64,000 nucleotides of DNA, taken from assembly GCF_022179465.1 (NCBI RefSeq), contig NZ_BPQV01000004.1:1-64000 (forward strand), given 5' to 3'. This document shows, in pieces, positions 9,395 through 18,799 of this stretch. Position 1 is the stretch's first letter. Every line of letters starts with the position of its first letter. Source of the stretch: Methylobacterium organophilum (GTDB lineage Bacteria > Pseudomonadota > Alphaproteobacteria > Rhizobiales > Beijerinckiaceae). The translations under genes and the position numbers were made by a program. The notes beneath the pieces were generated by a model. That model saw nothing but the letters and a program-made list of their open reading frames with translations, did no database searches and was not told the DNA's origin.

Positions 9395-12210
9395 GAGCGA
9401 TCCTCCTTGAGGCGGGGATTCGGGGCGCGGAGATTGGCGAGGTAGGTCGTGCGCGGCCGCGTGTTCAGCTCCTCCATCAGCGCGTAGTGGCGCGGGTCAC
9501 GACGCATCGCGCCGATCGCGTCGTCGGGCTGGGCGAGGTCGCCGAAGCGGATCGCCCGGGTCGGGCAGGCCGCCTGGCAGGCGGTGGTCACCGGCCCCAT
9601 CGCCCGGCCGTCGCGCGCGGCGGCCTGGCGCTCCGTGGCGATGCGCTGGACGCAGTAGGTGCATTTCTCCATCACGCCGCGGGCGCGCACGGTGACGTTC
9701 GGGTTGCGCTGTGCCTTGACCGGCTCCGCCCCGAGATTGGCGTAGGGCTGCCCGTCCGCGTAGCCGAAGAAATTGAAGCGGCGGACCTTGTAGGGGCAGT
9801 TCGCCTCGCAGAAGCGGGTGCCGACGCAGCGATTATAGACCTGCAGGTTGAGGCCCTCGCCGTCATGGACCGAGGCCGCGACGGGGCAGACCGGCTCGCA
9901 GGGCGCGTGCTCGCAATGCATGCAGGGCACCGGCTGGAAGCCCGCCTCGAGCACCTCCGAGGGGCCGGCATCGTAGAGGTCGACGCGCAGCCAGTGCATC
10001 ATCCGGCCCCGGGCGATCTCCTCCGGGCCGACCACGGGGACGTTGTTCTCGGACTGGCAGGCCAGCACGCAGGCATTGCAGCCGATACAAGCAGCCGTGT
10101 CGATCACCATGCCCCAGGCGTGGCCGTCCGCGTCCCCGTTCCAAGGTTCGAGCAGGCTCGGCCGGTCGTCGCCGATGCCCATGGGCGCGGCGTCCGCGAG
10201 CGCGGCCAGATCGATCTGGCGGAAGAGCTTCGCGGTCTCCCCCTCGATCCGCACGTCCTCCTGCGTGCGCAGGATCTCCTGACTGCGGCCGGTCCCGGCG
10301 AGCTGGACACCCGTCAGCAGCCGCGGCGATCCGAGGGTGGCGAGCGCATAGGCATCCGTGCCGATGCCGTTGCCGATCGCGCCGGCCCGCTTGCGGCCGT
10401 AACCCAGGGTCAGCGCCGCGACGCCCTCGGCGAGGCCGGCCTGAATCGCGACCGGCACCTCGATCGTGCGACCGCCCGCGCTCACCCGCACCACGTCGCC
10501 GGTCGCGAGCCCGCGCGTCTCGGCCTCCCGGCGGGAGAGCGCGAGAGCGTTTCCCCAGACCTGCTTGCCGATCGGCTTGGGGCATTCCTGAAGCCAGGCG
10601 TTGTTGGCGTAGCGCCCGTCCCAGAGGCAGGGATCCGGCCCCAGAACGAGGGTCAGGCCGCCGGGCCGCGGCATCTCCGGCAGGCGCGGCAGGCGCGGCA
10701 GGCGCGGCGCCGGCACCTCGACGGACACGGCGGCAGCGTCAACGAGGACGCCGTCATGCAGGCTCCTGCGCCACCAGCCCTCGAAATCCCCGCCGCCGCG
10801 ATCCTTCCACGTCTCGCGGACGAGGGCGTAGCCCGACACCGCCGAGCGCCCGGACAGCATCGACAGGATCTCCGGCAAGCCACGGGTGTCGTAGAGCGGT
10901 CGGATCAGCGGCTGCACGAGGCTCACGGTGCCGTCGGTGGCGGCGAGGTCGCCCCAACTCTCCAGCTCGTGCGAGAGCGGCAGGTGCCAGTGGGTCGCAC
11001 CGGCGGTCTCGTCGCCATGCAGGCCCGCATGCAGGCTGAACCGGGCCCGGCCGATCAGGGCCGCGATGTCGAGATCGGCCGGGGCCGTCAGCACCGGATT
11101 GCAGCCGAGGATCGCGAGGCAGACGACCTCGCGCCGGTCCAGCGCCTCGGCGAGGCTCTCCAGATCCGCCGGCGCGCGCCCGGCCGCCCGGTCGGGCGAG
11201 GCGATATAGGAGACCGGTGCCTTCAGCTGTCCGTTGATCCAGTGGGCGAGAGCGTGCCAGTCCGCCGGCAGATCCGGGCCGGCGAGGACCAGGGCGCGGC
11301 CCATTGGCCCCTTCAGATCCTCGACCGCGGCCTTGGCGAAGCCCCGCAGAGCTTCGGGAAGGTCAGGCCCAGGCAAGCCGGCACCGAAGGCGTTGGCGAT
11401 GGCCGCCAGAAGTGCGGGCTGGTCGAGCGGGTGCACGGCGCGACGCTCGTCCGCCTTGATGCCGGTGAGCGTCGGCGCGGCTTCGGCCACGTAGAGCCGG
11501 CCGAAGCGGGCGGGGTCGCGGCGGCGCTCGGCGAAGGCCGAGGCGAAACGGATCTGGTCCGGCCCCGGCCCGAGGGGATCGGCGCCGACGCAGAGGATGG
11601 TTTCGGCCTGATCGGGCTGGGGCAGGGCGTGCAGGGGCCGGCCGAAGGCGCGCTCGGCGCCGGCTTCGACATGACCTGCCTCTACCGGCTCGTGGACATG
11701 CCAGACCGCCTCCGGCATCGCCCCGAGCAGGGCGTCGATCTGCCGGAGGAGCGTCGGCGAAGTCACCCGGCCGGTCACGAGATGGAGGCCACGACCCTTC
11801 TGCGCGCGCACCGTTCCCAGCGGGCCGGCAAGCGCTCGCTCGAATATGTCCCAGGAGCCGATGCCGTTGACCTTCTCGGTCACCGTGCGCGAGCGGTCCG
11901 GATCGTAGAGGTCGAGGAGCGCAGCCTCGGCGAAGACGTCGGTAGCGCCGCGGCTCGCCGGGTGCAGCGGGTTGCCCTCGATCTTGATCGGGCGGCCATC
12001 CACCGCGATGGCATGGACGCCCCGCGCCCAGCCGCCCAGGGACAGGCTGGTGGCGTAGCGCACGGGCACGCCGGGGAGGAGCTGCTCCGGCATGCGCACA
12101 TAGGGCACGATCTCTTCGGAGGGCTTCGCGCAGCCGCCCGCGGCCAGGGTGATGCCGGCGCCGAGGAGTTGCAGCGCCCGGCGGCGGGACGGGGGCGTCA
12201 GCGGTGGCAT
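9391..12210 (-). CDS. actB: Alternative complex III subunit ActB (molybdopterin-like domain fused to FeS domain)
   Basis: A 939-aa periplasmic subunit. It opens with a twin-arginine signal ([12 protein letters not shown]) ending near AAGGC, a weak lipobox. A large molybdopterin-oxidoreductase-like domain follows (about 50-690); in this family it holds no Mo cofactor. The C-terminal part (about 710-930) binds four clusters: [35 protein letters not shown] and CTYC with CQAAC. These wire electrons from quinol to ActA and ActE. The ATG at 12210 overlaps actA by 13 bp and puts the signal peptide at the terminus. A Leu/Pro/Arg linker near residue 510 is coded by a 9-bp tandem repeat. Confidence 0.94.
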   Translation of the reverse strand: MPPLTPPSRRRALQLLGAGITLAAGGCAKPSEEIVPYVRMPEQLLPGVPVRYATSLSLGGWARGVHAIAVDGRPIKIEGNPLHPASRGATDVFAEAALLDLYDPDRSRTVTEKVNGIGSWDIFERALAGPLGTVRAQKGRGLHLVTGRVTSPTLLRQIDALLGAMPEAVWHVHEPVEAGHVEAGAERAFGRPLHALPQPDQAETILCVGADPLGPGPDQIRFASAFAERRRDPARFGRLYVAEAAPTLTGIKADERRAVHPLDQPALLAAIANAFGAGLPGPDLPEALRGFAKAAVEDLKGPMGRALVLAGPDLPADWHALAHWINGQLKAPVSYIASPDRAAGRAPADLESLAEALDRREVVCLAILGCNPVLTAPADLDIAALIGRARFSLHAGLHGDETAGATHWHLPLSHELESWGDLAATDGTVSLVQPLIRPLYDTRGLPEILSMLSGRSAVSGYALVRETWKDRGGGDFEGWWRRSLHDGVLVDAAAVSVEVPAPRLPRLPRLPEMPRPGGLTLVLGPDPCLWDGRYANNAWLQECPKPIGKQVWGNALALSRREAETRGLATGDVVRVSAGGRTIEVPVAIQAGLAEGVAALTLGYGRKRAGAIGNGIGTDAYALATLGSPRLLTGVQLAGTGRSQEILRTQEDVRIEGETAKLFRQIDLAALADAAPMGIGDDRPSLLEPWNGDADGHAWGMVIDTAACIGCNACVLACQSENNVPVVGPEEIARGRMMHWLRVDLYDAGPSEVLEAGFQPVPCMHCEHAPCEPVCPVAASVHDGEGLNLQVYNRCVGTRFCEANCPYKVRRFNFFGYADGQPYANLGAEPVKAQRNPNVTVRARGVMEKCTYCVQRIATERQAAARDGRAMGPVTTACQAACPTRAIRFGDLAQPDDAIGAMRRDPRHYALMEELNTRPRTTYLANLRAPNPRLKEDRS

Positions 12211-12857
12211 ATCGAGCACTCGCTGAGCCGGTCGGGGGACTTGATGTGGCGCTCCCGGGCAAGCCGGGCGCCGATCTCCGCCTGGTCGTCCGGCGGCTGC
12301 CAGGCCACGTCGAACACCGCCTCGTGCGGGCGCAGATTCGGGGTCGGGTCGCGGTGGCAATCGAGGCACCAGCCCATGGTGAGGGGCGCGGCCTGCCGCA
12401 TCAGCCGCATGGTCTGGACGGGACCGTGGCAGGTCGTGCAGCCGACGCCCTTGGCCACATGCACCGAATGGTTGAAGTAGACATAGGCGGGCAGGTTGTG
12501 GACCCGGTTCCACCGGAGCGGCCGCCCCTCGGCGAGGCTCTGGCGCACAGGGGCGAGCATCGGCGCGCTCGTCCATTCCTGCGCGTGGCAGGTCATGCAG
12601 GTCTCGGTCGGCGGAAGGCCGGCGAAGGCCGTCTTCTCGACGGAGCTGTGGCAGTAGCGGCAATCGATGCCGAGGCCGCCGACATGGTGCTCGTGGCTGA
12701 ACGGCACCGGCTGCTCACGCGTCACATCCTGCGCCGTGACGTAGGGCGAGCGCCACACGGCATAGGCCAGCCCGACCCCCAGCACCGGCGCGGTGGCCAG
12801 CGCGGCGAGGGCGAGGCGGATAACGGTGTCCGCGCCCGGCCGGAAGATCTGCACCAT
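12198..12857 (-). CDS. actA: Alternative complex III subunit ActA, pentaheme cytochrome c
   Basis: A 219-aa protein with an N-terminal membrane anchor (about residues 13-34) and five heme c sites in order: CRYCH, CMTCH, CTTCH, CLDCH and CSICH, the last at the C-terminus. Histidines such as FSHEHH and YFNHSVH supply likely second ligands. This is the electron-transfer subunit of quinol:cytochrome c/oxidase complexes that replace bc1. As the first gene of the eleven-gene operon it lies directly behind the likely promoter region, in which a 17-bp palindrome is found. Confidence 0.94.
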   Translation of the reverse strand: MVQIFRPGADTVIRLALAALATAPVLGVGLAYAVWRSPYVTAQDVTREQPVPFSHEHHVGGLGIDCRYCHSSVEKTAFAGLPPTETCMTCHAQEWTSAPMLAPVRQSLAEGRPLRWNRVHNLPAYVYFNHSVHVAKGVGCTTCHGPVQTMRLMRQAAPLTMGWCLDCHRDPTPNLRPHEAVFDVAWQPPDDQAEIGARLARERHIKSPDRLSECSICHR

Positions 12858-13272
12858 GCCCCGCGAAAACCCTTCGCCACGATCACCCTTGCGTCATTCC
12901 AGAGCGATATTGGCCGAGGTTTCTCAGCGGCAAGTCTTGCCGCAGACAAAAACCCGCCTTAACAACTTAGTATAATTCCCCACAAATACTCTCATGAAGA
13001 CAGGTCACGCCGCGATAGGGTCGCTGGCGCGGCGTCGATCGAGGACTCTCTTCGTTCCATGCCCGAACCATCGGCCTTCCCTTGGGAGAAGCCGATTCCA
13101 GAGCTCGGTCAGGCCCGGTGTCGCGTCATCTCTTCCACCCCGCTTCCGGGGAGGCCGCAGCACGACCGCGCGCAGCTCACCCGACCGGCAAACCCGCGGC
13201 GGCCGGGAAAGATCACAGCAAGCTTGGCCCGAGGATGTCGCACCCAGGCGCCTTCGGCGCCAAGGCAGCGGG
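12858..13272. other. Intergenic region upstream of the Act-cox operon
   Basis: No gene is credible here. The part next to actA is AT-rich around 12940-13000 and should hold the operon's minus-strand promoter, but I cannot fix a -35/-10 pair. A GGCGCC-TTC-GGCGCC hairpin at 13247-13261 follows the rmd stop and could slow or end its transcription, though no T-tract is present. The rest is GC-rich and featureless. Confidence 0.5.
12927..12943. promoter_or_regulatory. 17-bp palindrome upstream of actA, possible operator
   Basis: GCGGCAAG-T-CTTGCCGC is a perfect inverted repeat with a 1-nt centre, 70 bp before the actA start. Its length and place suit a dimeric regulator or a leader hairpin. It is not an FNR, FixK or sigma-54 consensus. 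The regulator is unknown. Confidence 0.45.
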
Positions 13273-14256
13273 CTACAAAGGGGCGCGTTGTCCGGCATGC
13301 GCTCCGGCGCGACGGCGCGCATCGTCCAGAATGGAGCGCAGGGTCTCGTCCCACGCCCTGGACGGCGCCCATCCGAGCGTCTCCCGGATCAGCGCGCCAT
13401 CGCCGACGGCCTCGGCGATCTCCGACGGCCGCAGACGGTCCGGATCGGTCTGGATCGTGATGGATGTGTCCGAGAGCGCCAGAAGCTGATCCAGGATCTC
13501 GGAGATGGTCCGCGAGCGCCCGCTGCACAGATTGTAGATCGCGCCGGACGGCATGCGGTCGGCGTGGAGGATCGTGGCGACATAGGCGTCGACGACGTCA
13601 CGCACATCCAGAAAATCGCGGGCCGAGGCGAGGTTGCCGACGCGGATGACGGGAGCGGCGCCCCGCTCGATGCGGGCGATCTGGGCCGCGAACGAGGCCA
13701 CCACGAACCGCTCGTCCTGGCCGGGGCCGATATGGTTGAACGGGCGGATGACGAGGGATTTGACGGGCGTGTTCGAGAGGACGTCGGCAACGATGCTCTC
13801 CCCGACCAGCTTCGATCTCGCGTAGCTGTTCGAGGGCTGCGGCACGGCCTCCTCGGAGAGCGGGACCCCGGCTAGAAACGACCGGCCGTAGACCTCGCTG
13901 GAACTGACGAACAGGAACGCCTCGCAGGAGCCGACCCGCTGCGCGGCATCCAGAAGGTTCAGCAAGGGGAGGGTGTTCGACTCCCACATCCGCACGCGCT
14001 CGGTCTCGGCCTGCTTGACCGAGGACAGGGCGGCCAGATGGACGACATGCGTCGGCCGGATGTCCTCGATGATGGCGAGGACCCTCTCGCGATCCGTCAG
14101 GTCGAGCGCATGACTGCGCGCCCGACCCTCCTGCGGGCCAGGCAGCTGCCGGCTCAGGCCCACGACGACGTCTTCGTCCGGCAAGGCGGAGCAGAGGGCC
14201 GACACCAGATGCCGGCCCACGAAGCCTGAGGCCCCCGTGACGACGATACGCCTCAT
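13273..14256 (-). CDS. rmd: GDP-6-deoxy-D-mannose reductase-like SDR
   Basis: A 327-aa extended short-chain dehydrogenase. TGASGFVGRHL binds the dinucleotide, and the Ser-Tyr-Lys site appears as SSSEVYG and SYARSK; FNHIGPGQ is the usual substrate loop of RMD-type enzymes. With gmd 16 bp upstream it would reduce GDP-4-keto-6-deoxy-D-mannose to GDP-D-rhamnose. A GDP-talose or GDP-fucose product cannot be excluded from sequence alone, but the motifs resemble RMD more than fucose synthase. It is the last gene of the four-gene minus-strand glycan operon. Confidence 0.85.
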   Translation of the reverse strand: MRRIVVTGASGFVGRHLVSALCSALPDEDVVVGLSRQLPGPQEGRARSHALDLTDRERVLAIIEDIRPTHVVHLAALSSVKQAETERVRMWESNTLPLLNLLDAAQRVGSCEAFLFVSSSEVYGRSFLAGVPLSEEAVPQPSNSYARSKLVGESIVADVLSNTPVKSLVIRPFNHIGPGQDERFVVASFAAQIARIERGAAPVIRVGNLASARDFLDVRDVVDAYVATILHADRMPSGAIYNLCSGRSRTISEILDQLLALSDTSITIQTDPDRLRPSEIAEAVGDGALIRETLGWAPSRAWDETLRSILDDARRRAGAHAGQRAPL

Positions 14257-14272
14257 CCCTCACCCCGGATCG

Positions 14273-15295
<1,023 letters not shown>

Positions 15296-17308
15296 TCAGC
15301 GTTTCTTCAGAAGGTCTCTGACAGCCGCCAGCCGCGCGCCGTACCGCTTCGCGATACGGTCCAGACTGAAGTTGTCCGCGATGAACCGGGCGGCCTGCTC
15401 GCCCTTGCGCCGCGCGCCCTGCGGATCGCTCGCGACCTGCTTCATCAGGGCGGCAGCGTGCTCCACCGAGGGATCCGCCCAGACGCTGCCGCGCTCCACG
15501 AAGATGTATTCGGAGGGCTGCACGCCGATGAGCTGGTAATCGACCAGATAAGCGGTGTTCTGATGGCAGAAATCCATGTTTCCGGAATAGGCCGTGGCGA
15601 TGACCGGCTTGGCCAGCTGCATCGCCTCGATCATCCCGAAGCCCCACCCTTCCGAGCGGTGCAGGGAGACGTAGCAATCGCACCCGGCCTTCAGCGCTAG
15701 GAGATCGGCATAGGTGAGCGTCTCATCGATGATGAGCATGCGCGGGTCGGCCTGCACGAAGCGATCGACCTTCCGCCAGACACCGATCTGATGGGGATCC
15801 CCGACCTTGGTCCGGTTCTGCGTTTTGATGACCAGATGGACCTTCTCGTCCCCGTTCGGGAACGCTGCCCTGAAGGCCTCGAGCACCGCGAGCGGGTTCT
15901 TCCGTTCGATGAAGGAGAAGGAATCGAACGTCGTCAGGAAGATGCACGAGCCGGGATCGAGCCCGTAGGTGGCCCGGTCGAAGGTCCCGACGCTCGGCAG
16001 GGGCTCGACGGCCATGCCGACGTTGATCACCGGCTTGCCGGTGTAGCTCTCGTAGATCTCCCTGTTGTACTCGGACGAAACCCAGATTTCGTCGAGCATC
16101 TCCAGCGCCAGATGCTGGCACTTGGGGATCTTGTTCAGCTCCCAGAAAAAATACCCGATGTTGTAGCTGTCGGAAAAGACCTCTTTGTCCTCGTAGGCGA
16201 AGGCCAGCGGGATCGATTCCGCGTTCAGGTGGATCAGGTTGATCTCACGCTTCCGGTCGTAGGCGTTGAGCTCGAACGTCGAGGCGAACCCGACCGGCGC
16301 CGGGTTGTCCATCGCGAAGGGATGCACCGTCGGACGATGGCTCTCCGCCCGGCTCAGGATGTCGTAGGACAGCCTCGTCGCCTGCCCGAGCCCGGAGGTC
16401 TGGTGGATCGGGCCGATCAGGGCGACACCCGGCTCGACCTCCGGACCGAGCTGCAGCCTGTTGTCGTAGCAGCGGCCGAAATGTCCGTGCGGCCTGCGCT
16501 TCTCGAAGCGCCCGTACCAGTACCCGCTCTTCTTCAGCAGGCGCTCGCCCTTATCCCGCAGTGCCCTGGCCTGCTCGGTCTTCGAGCGGTCCGCATAGAC
16601 CTGACGGGCGACGATCCTGTCGAATTTACTCGTCCCGCCGGGATCGAGGGCCATCATCTTCCGCACGGCATCCGCGGGAAGGAACTGGGAAAGATAGGGC
16701 GTCTTGTATGACAGGAGCATCAGGTAGAAGAACAGCGCCCCGCGGTCCCTCGAATGCTCCATGTTGAGCGATTGCAGTTCCGGATGGTGGGCGAAGTAGC
16801 CCGCCATGAAGCCGTTGAGGGGAAACTCGCCGCCCGGGCCGGGTATGGTTTCCTTCAGGATCGCGATCTGGTCCGGCGTGACGAGCGCACCTTCGAGCCG
16901 GAGGCTCGGCGCCTTCTCGACGCACCACCAGTACACCGCCTCCCGCAGCGTGATCGCGTTGTCCAATTGAAGATGCGTCGGTCGCTCCCGCGCCACGAAA
17001 TGCCAGAAGGCGACCGTGACGGCCGGCGAAGCCCCGGCGATCGGCATGGGCTTGTTCAGAAAGGCGATCTGATCCGCGGAGAGCGGAATCTTGTGTTCCG
17101 CGTTCCGGTGCTGGACGTAATCCGTCAGGTACCACAGCAGGAGATGCATCCTCTCCTGCAGCGACCCGGTCATCTCGGCCTTGAAATGATCCCGCGTCAG
17201 CCTGTGCAGCTCGAACCTGAGGTATTTACTGATAAGCTTTTCCGGATCTGCCGCAGCATCCGCAGCCTCGAACATGACTTCGATATTTGATTGAGCGGAT
17301 GCTGCCAT
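15296..17308 (-). CDS. GT4-type glycosyltransferase with unassigned N-terminal domain
   Basis: A 670-aa protein. The C-terminal half is a GT-B fold glycosyltransferase: GPIHQTSGLGQATR near residue 300, IFLTTFDSFSFIERKNPL, and the EGWGFGMIE Glu-x7-Glu motif near 553-560 that binds the sugar nucleotide. The first ~270 residues are mostly helical and match no domain I know. I chose ATG 17308 because GAGG stands 6 nt upstream and the longer reading would run 50 bp into the previous gene. Given gmd and rmd downstream, a GDP-deoxyhexose donor is likely. It is probably a cytoplasmic enzyme of surface polysaccharide assembly. Confidence 0.82.
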   Translation of the reverse strand: MAASAQSNIEVMFEAADAAADPEKLISKYLRFELHRLTRDHFKAEMTGSLQERMHLLLWYLTDYVQHRNAEHKIPLSADQIAFLNKPMPIAGASPAVTVAFWHFVARERPTHLQLDNAITLREAVYWWCVEKAPSLRLEGALVTPDQIAILKETIPGPGGEFPLNGFMAGYFAHHPELQSLNMEHSRDRGALFFYLMLLSYKTPYLSQFLPADAVRKMMALDPGGTSKFDRIVARQVYADRSKTEQARALRDKGERLLKKSGYWYGRFEKRRPHGHFGRCYDNRLQLGPEVEPGVALIGPIHQTSGLGQATRLSYDILSRAESHRPTVHPFAMDNPAPVGFASTFELNAYDRKREINLIHLNAESIPLAFAYEDKEVFSDSYNIGYFFWELNKIPKCQHLALEMLDEIWVSSEYNREIYESYTGKPVINVGMAVEPLPSVGTFDRATYGLDPGSCIFLTTFDSFSFIERKNPLAVLEAFRAAFPNGDEKVHLVIKTQNRTKVGDPHQIGVWRKVDRFVQADPRMLIIDETLTYADLLALKAGCDCYVSLHRSEGWGFGMIEAMQLAKPVIATAYSGNMDFCHQNTAYLVDYQLIGVQPSEYIFVERGSVWADPSVEHAAALMKQVASDPQGARRKGEQAARFIADNFSLDRIAKRYGARLAAVRDLLKKR

Positions 17309-17330
17309 CGAAACCTCGACATGCCCGACT

Positions 17331-18068
17331 TTAACGCTTTTCTTTCTTAAATTCTTCCACATATCGGATCTCGATTTCACGAGCCAAATTTTGGATCCGC
17401 CTCACAAATCCCTCCGGAAATCTTTCTCTGGCCAGCAGGCTGTCGACATTCGCGTCGATCGGGAATGCGTTGATGCGCTGACCTGTATCCGCAAATCTGA
17501 TGTCGATCGGAAAGTCTTCTTGCGATAATTGAGAAATATCGAATTTGAATCCGTGATTGACATCGCTGTATCCAGCGTCCGCCAGATCCATTCTCGACCT
17601 GTCGGCAATCGTCAGGATCTCTTTGCCTGTCTTCGTCACGGCTTCCACGAAGATGGGAATGTCGATGTAGTCCCTGTCCAGCGCCCATCCTTCGATGGAT
17701 TGCCGGTCGAACAGATCGACGGACCCGGCCCATCGCTGCACCGGCTCCTCGACCGGGGCGTCGAGGTCGAGGCCGGCATCGAGCTTCAGCGCGACAGTCG
17801 CCACGATGTCCCGGCTCTCCGACTCGCGCAGGATGATCGTCAGCTCGCCGCGCGTCTCGGGCCGGACGCGCAGCTCGAAACCGTGATGGCCGCTCGGGTG
17901 CCCGGCATCGATCAGATCCTCCCGCATGAGGCTCGCGGTCGTCTCGCCGACTTTCTGCTCGTCCAGATAGGCGTCGATCCGGATGGGAAGGTCCGGCCTA
18001 TCGCCGTCATAGGCCCAGCCCACGATGAGATTGTCGGTGATCCGATCGATATTGCTTCTAAGATCCAT
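17331..18068 (-). CDS. Stand-alone two-repeat beta protein of the glycan operon, function unknown
   Basis: A 245-aa protein made of two similar units, about residues 8-93 and 116-200. Each reads G-W-A-x-D near its start, then P-I repeats, a turn with K-x-G, R-x-DL-x-DAG and a closing HGF (HHGFELRV in the first, NHGFKFDI in the second). The tail is helical and charged (EIEIRYVEEFKKEKR). I know this repeat as a companion module of glycosyltransferases in proteobacteria and cyanobacteria but cannot give it a confirmed family name. It has no signal peptide. It is the first gene of the operon with a glycosyltransferase 22 bp downstream, so glycan recognition or enzyme docking is a guess from context. 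Confidence 0.7.
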   Translation of the reverse strand: MDLRSNIDRITDNLIVGWAYDGDRPDLPIRIDAYLDEQKVGETTASLMREDLIDAGHPSGHHGFELRVRPETRGELTIILRESESRDIVATVALKLDAGLDLDAPVEEPVQRWAGSVDLFDRQSIEGWALDRDYIDIPIFVEAVTKTGKEILTIADRSRMDLADAGYSDVNHGFKFDISQLSQEDFPIDIRFADTGQRINAFPIDANVDSLLARERFPEGFVRRIQNLAREIEIRYVEEFKKEKR

Positions 18069-18799
18069 GCGACCTCTCGCCCATCGAACCCGCCGCTGAC
18101 GCCGTCGCCTGGAAGGTCGCGCCCTCCACCTCGGCGCGCCGCGCGAACGGCTTCGGCCCGCTCGCTCGAGACGCCGGCCGCGGCCGCACCCCGGACCCGG
18201 CGCGCACCATCGTGGGAGGGATCTGCGTCACCGGGCCTCTTCCTCCGTCAGGCAACAGGACAACCCGCCTCGCGGCACGGCTTCCGGAAGCAAGCCGCAT
18301 CACCATGGCGCGTGCGCGCCTCCGCACGCCGATGCGCCGCGGAGAGGCCCGCCTTCCATCAGGTCAAGCGCGAGCAAGAACAACCAGTGGACGTCCCACT
18401 GCCCGGAGCCTCAGCGGTCGCACTGAAAGAAACAAACCAGAAAATGACGCGCCCTGCGTCAGAGACGCCCGCGTCCTGGGGAACATATCGACAGATTCTC
18501 AGCGAATTTTCTGCCATTCCGCTTGGCTACATGGAACCTTACCCGTTTGCAATCTGGATTCACGCCGCCGTGAGCCTTCCATAGCGTCTCGTCTTTCTCG
18601 AACAATCGGACAATCCGCGACTGAATATTCCACGAACTTTTCTCGAATGTGAAATTTTCCCGCAATCCAAGACAGAATCCGGCGCGACCACGCAAGCACT
18701 ATCACTTTGTAGTTGTGCACGCGAGCCAGGCTGCGGCGGGCCCGCTCGGGGGCTGCGACCACCGCTCGATCCGGCCGGCCTGCGGCCCCGCGACGGGTT
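18069..18799. other. Intergenic region between the giant glycosyltransferase gene and the gmd operon
   Basis: About 730 bp with no credible gene. The part from 18430 to 18715 is clearly AT-richer than its surroundings and probably holds the promoter of the minus-strand gmd operon plus the 3' end of the giant gene's transcript. I could not pick a convincing -35/-10 pair. Confidence 0.5.

Noticed and set aside
9367-12480. A plus-strand open frame of about 1000 codons opposite actB
   Set aside because: Antisense shadow of actB; the minus strand has clear FeS motifs and operon context.
12971-12976. A perfect TATAAT on the plus strand
   Set aside because: No -35 box at the right distance and no plus-strand gene downstream.
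13247-13261. GGCGCC-TTC-GGCGCC hairpin after rmd as a terminator
   Set aside because: Short stem, no T-tract; GGCGCC is frequent in this GC-rich DNA.
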